Part shown: piece after piece, positions 6,452-6,520 of the stretch | How the letters are laid out: each line of letters begins with the position of its first letter | Numbering within the stretch: position 1 is the first letter of the stretch | Assembly: GCA_021808205.1 (NCBI GenBank) | Contig: JAKBCD010000112.1 | Coordinates: 1-6,520, forward strand | Length of the DNA stretch: 6,520 nucleotides | Source: Pseudomonadota bacterium | Lineage (GTDB): Bacteria > Pseudomonadota > Alphaproteobacteria > Acetobacterales > Acetobacteraceae | Direction: 5' to 3' | Position numbers and translations under genes: made by a program | Notes under the pieces: model-generated | Told to the model about the DNA's origin: nothing | The model's input: the letters and a program-made list of their open reading frames with translations, nothing else | Database searches by the model: none

Positions 6452-6520
6452 TCAACCCTTTTTGCCGAGCTTGTATTCCAACGCTTCCTCGGCGGAGGCG
6501 ACGCCGCCATGGGCGGCGGA
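6452..6520 (-). CDS. Unidentified gene, C-terminal 22 codons only
   Basis: A minus-strand reading frame enters from the right edge and ends at TGA (6454-6452). The visible end is rich in Ala, Gly and Glu, then turns basic: E-A-L-E-Y-K-L-G-K-K-G and stop. I do not recognise the family from this short tail. Evidence that it is a real gene: its stop lies three bases before the SDR GTG, typical of operon spacing, and a ribosome binding site for the SDR gene overlaps its end. The bases 6503-6517 form GCCGCC-ATG-GGCGGC, probably a by-product of GC-rich Ala/Gly codons. Confidence 0.55.
   Translation of the reverse strand, partial: SAAHGGVASAEEALEYKLGKKG
6456..6460 (-). promoter_or_regulatory. Ribosome binding site supporting the GTG start of the SDR gene
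   Basis: AAGGG on the minus strand, seven bases before GTG 6448-6446, lies within the last codons of the upstream partial gene. It decides in favour of the GTG start. There is no nearby in-frame ATG that would keep the Rossmann motif intact. Confidence 0.65.

Noticed and set aside
6503..6517. Hairpin GCCGCC-ATG-GGCGGC near the right edge
   Set aside because: It falls inside the partial gene's Ala/Gly codons, has no T tract, and is likely compositional.

Overview
The window is gene-dense, GC-rich bacterial chromosome with almost no non-coding DNA. Six complete protein genes and two partial ones fill it, and the longest gap is 31 bases. The protein sequences look alphaproteobacterial. The ThrRS type, the GT9/GT4 envelope glycosyltransferases, a mitochondrial-type ABHD10-like hydrolase and the strong G/C third-position bias all fit Rhodospirillales, perhaps Acetobacteraceae. 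That placement comes from memory of family resemblance, not from a search. I see no tRNA, rRNA, CRISPR array, insertion sequence, integrase, origin or attachment site.

Layout. At the left edge (2-238, +) is the C-terminal end of a calcineurin-like metallophosphoesterase. It runs tail-to-tail, two bases apart, into a minus-strand block (4850 down to 241). Read in transcription order, that block is a GT4 glycosyltransferase, a GT9 heptosyltransferase-like protein, threonyl-tRNA synthetase (thrS) and a single-domain glyoxalase II-like MBL-fold hydrolase. The junctions are TGATG (one base shared), a 31-base gap, and ATGA (four bases shared). This is the architecture of one co-transcribed, translationally coupled operon. 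A plus-strand alpha/beta hydrolase (4880-5635) starts only 29 bases from the divergent GT4 start. Its 3' end overlaps by 45 bases the 3' end of a minus-strand SDR-fold protein (6448-5591). The SDR gene uses a GTG start, three bases after the stop of another minus-strand gene of which only the last 22 codons are visible.

How the genes relate. The two glycosyltransferases probably act on the same envelope glycan (lipopolysaccharide core or O-chain) at the cytoplasmic face of the inner membrane. thrS is an essential housekeeping gene that here appears to share their transcript rather than having its own leader. The MBL hydrolase is probably a thioester hydrolase of the glyoxalase II/YcbL type. 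The hydrolase and the SDR protein have no evident functional link to the operon.

Overall this looks like an ordinary core-genome region, and I found no convincing new system. The points most worth a second look are the ABHD10-like hydrolase, thrS embedded in a glycosyltransferase operon, the AT-rich patch inside the GT4 gene, the atypical SDR active site and the 45-base convergent overlap.
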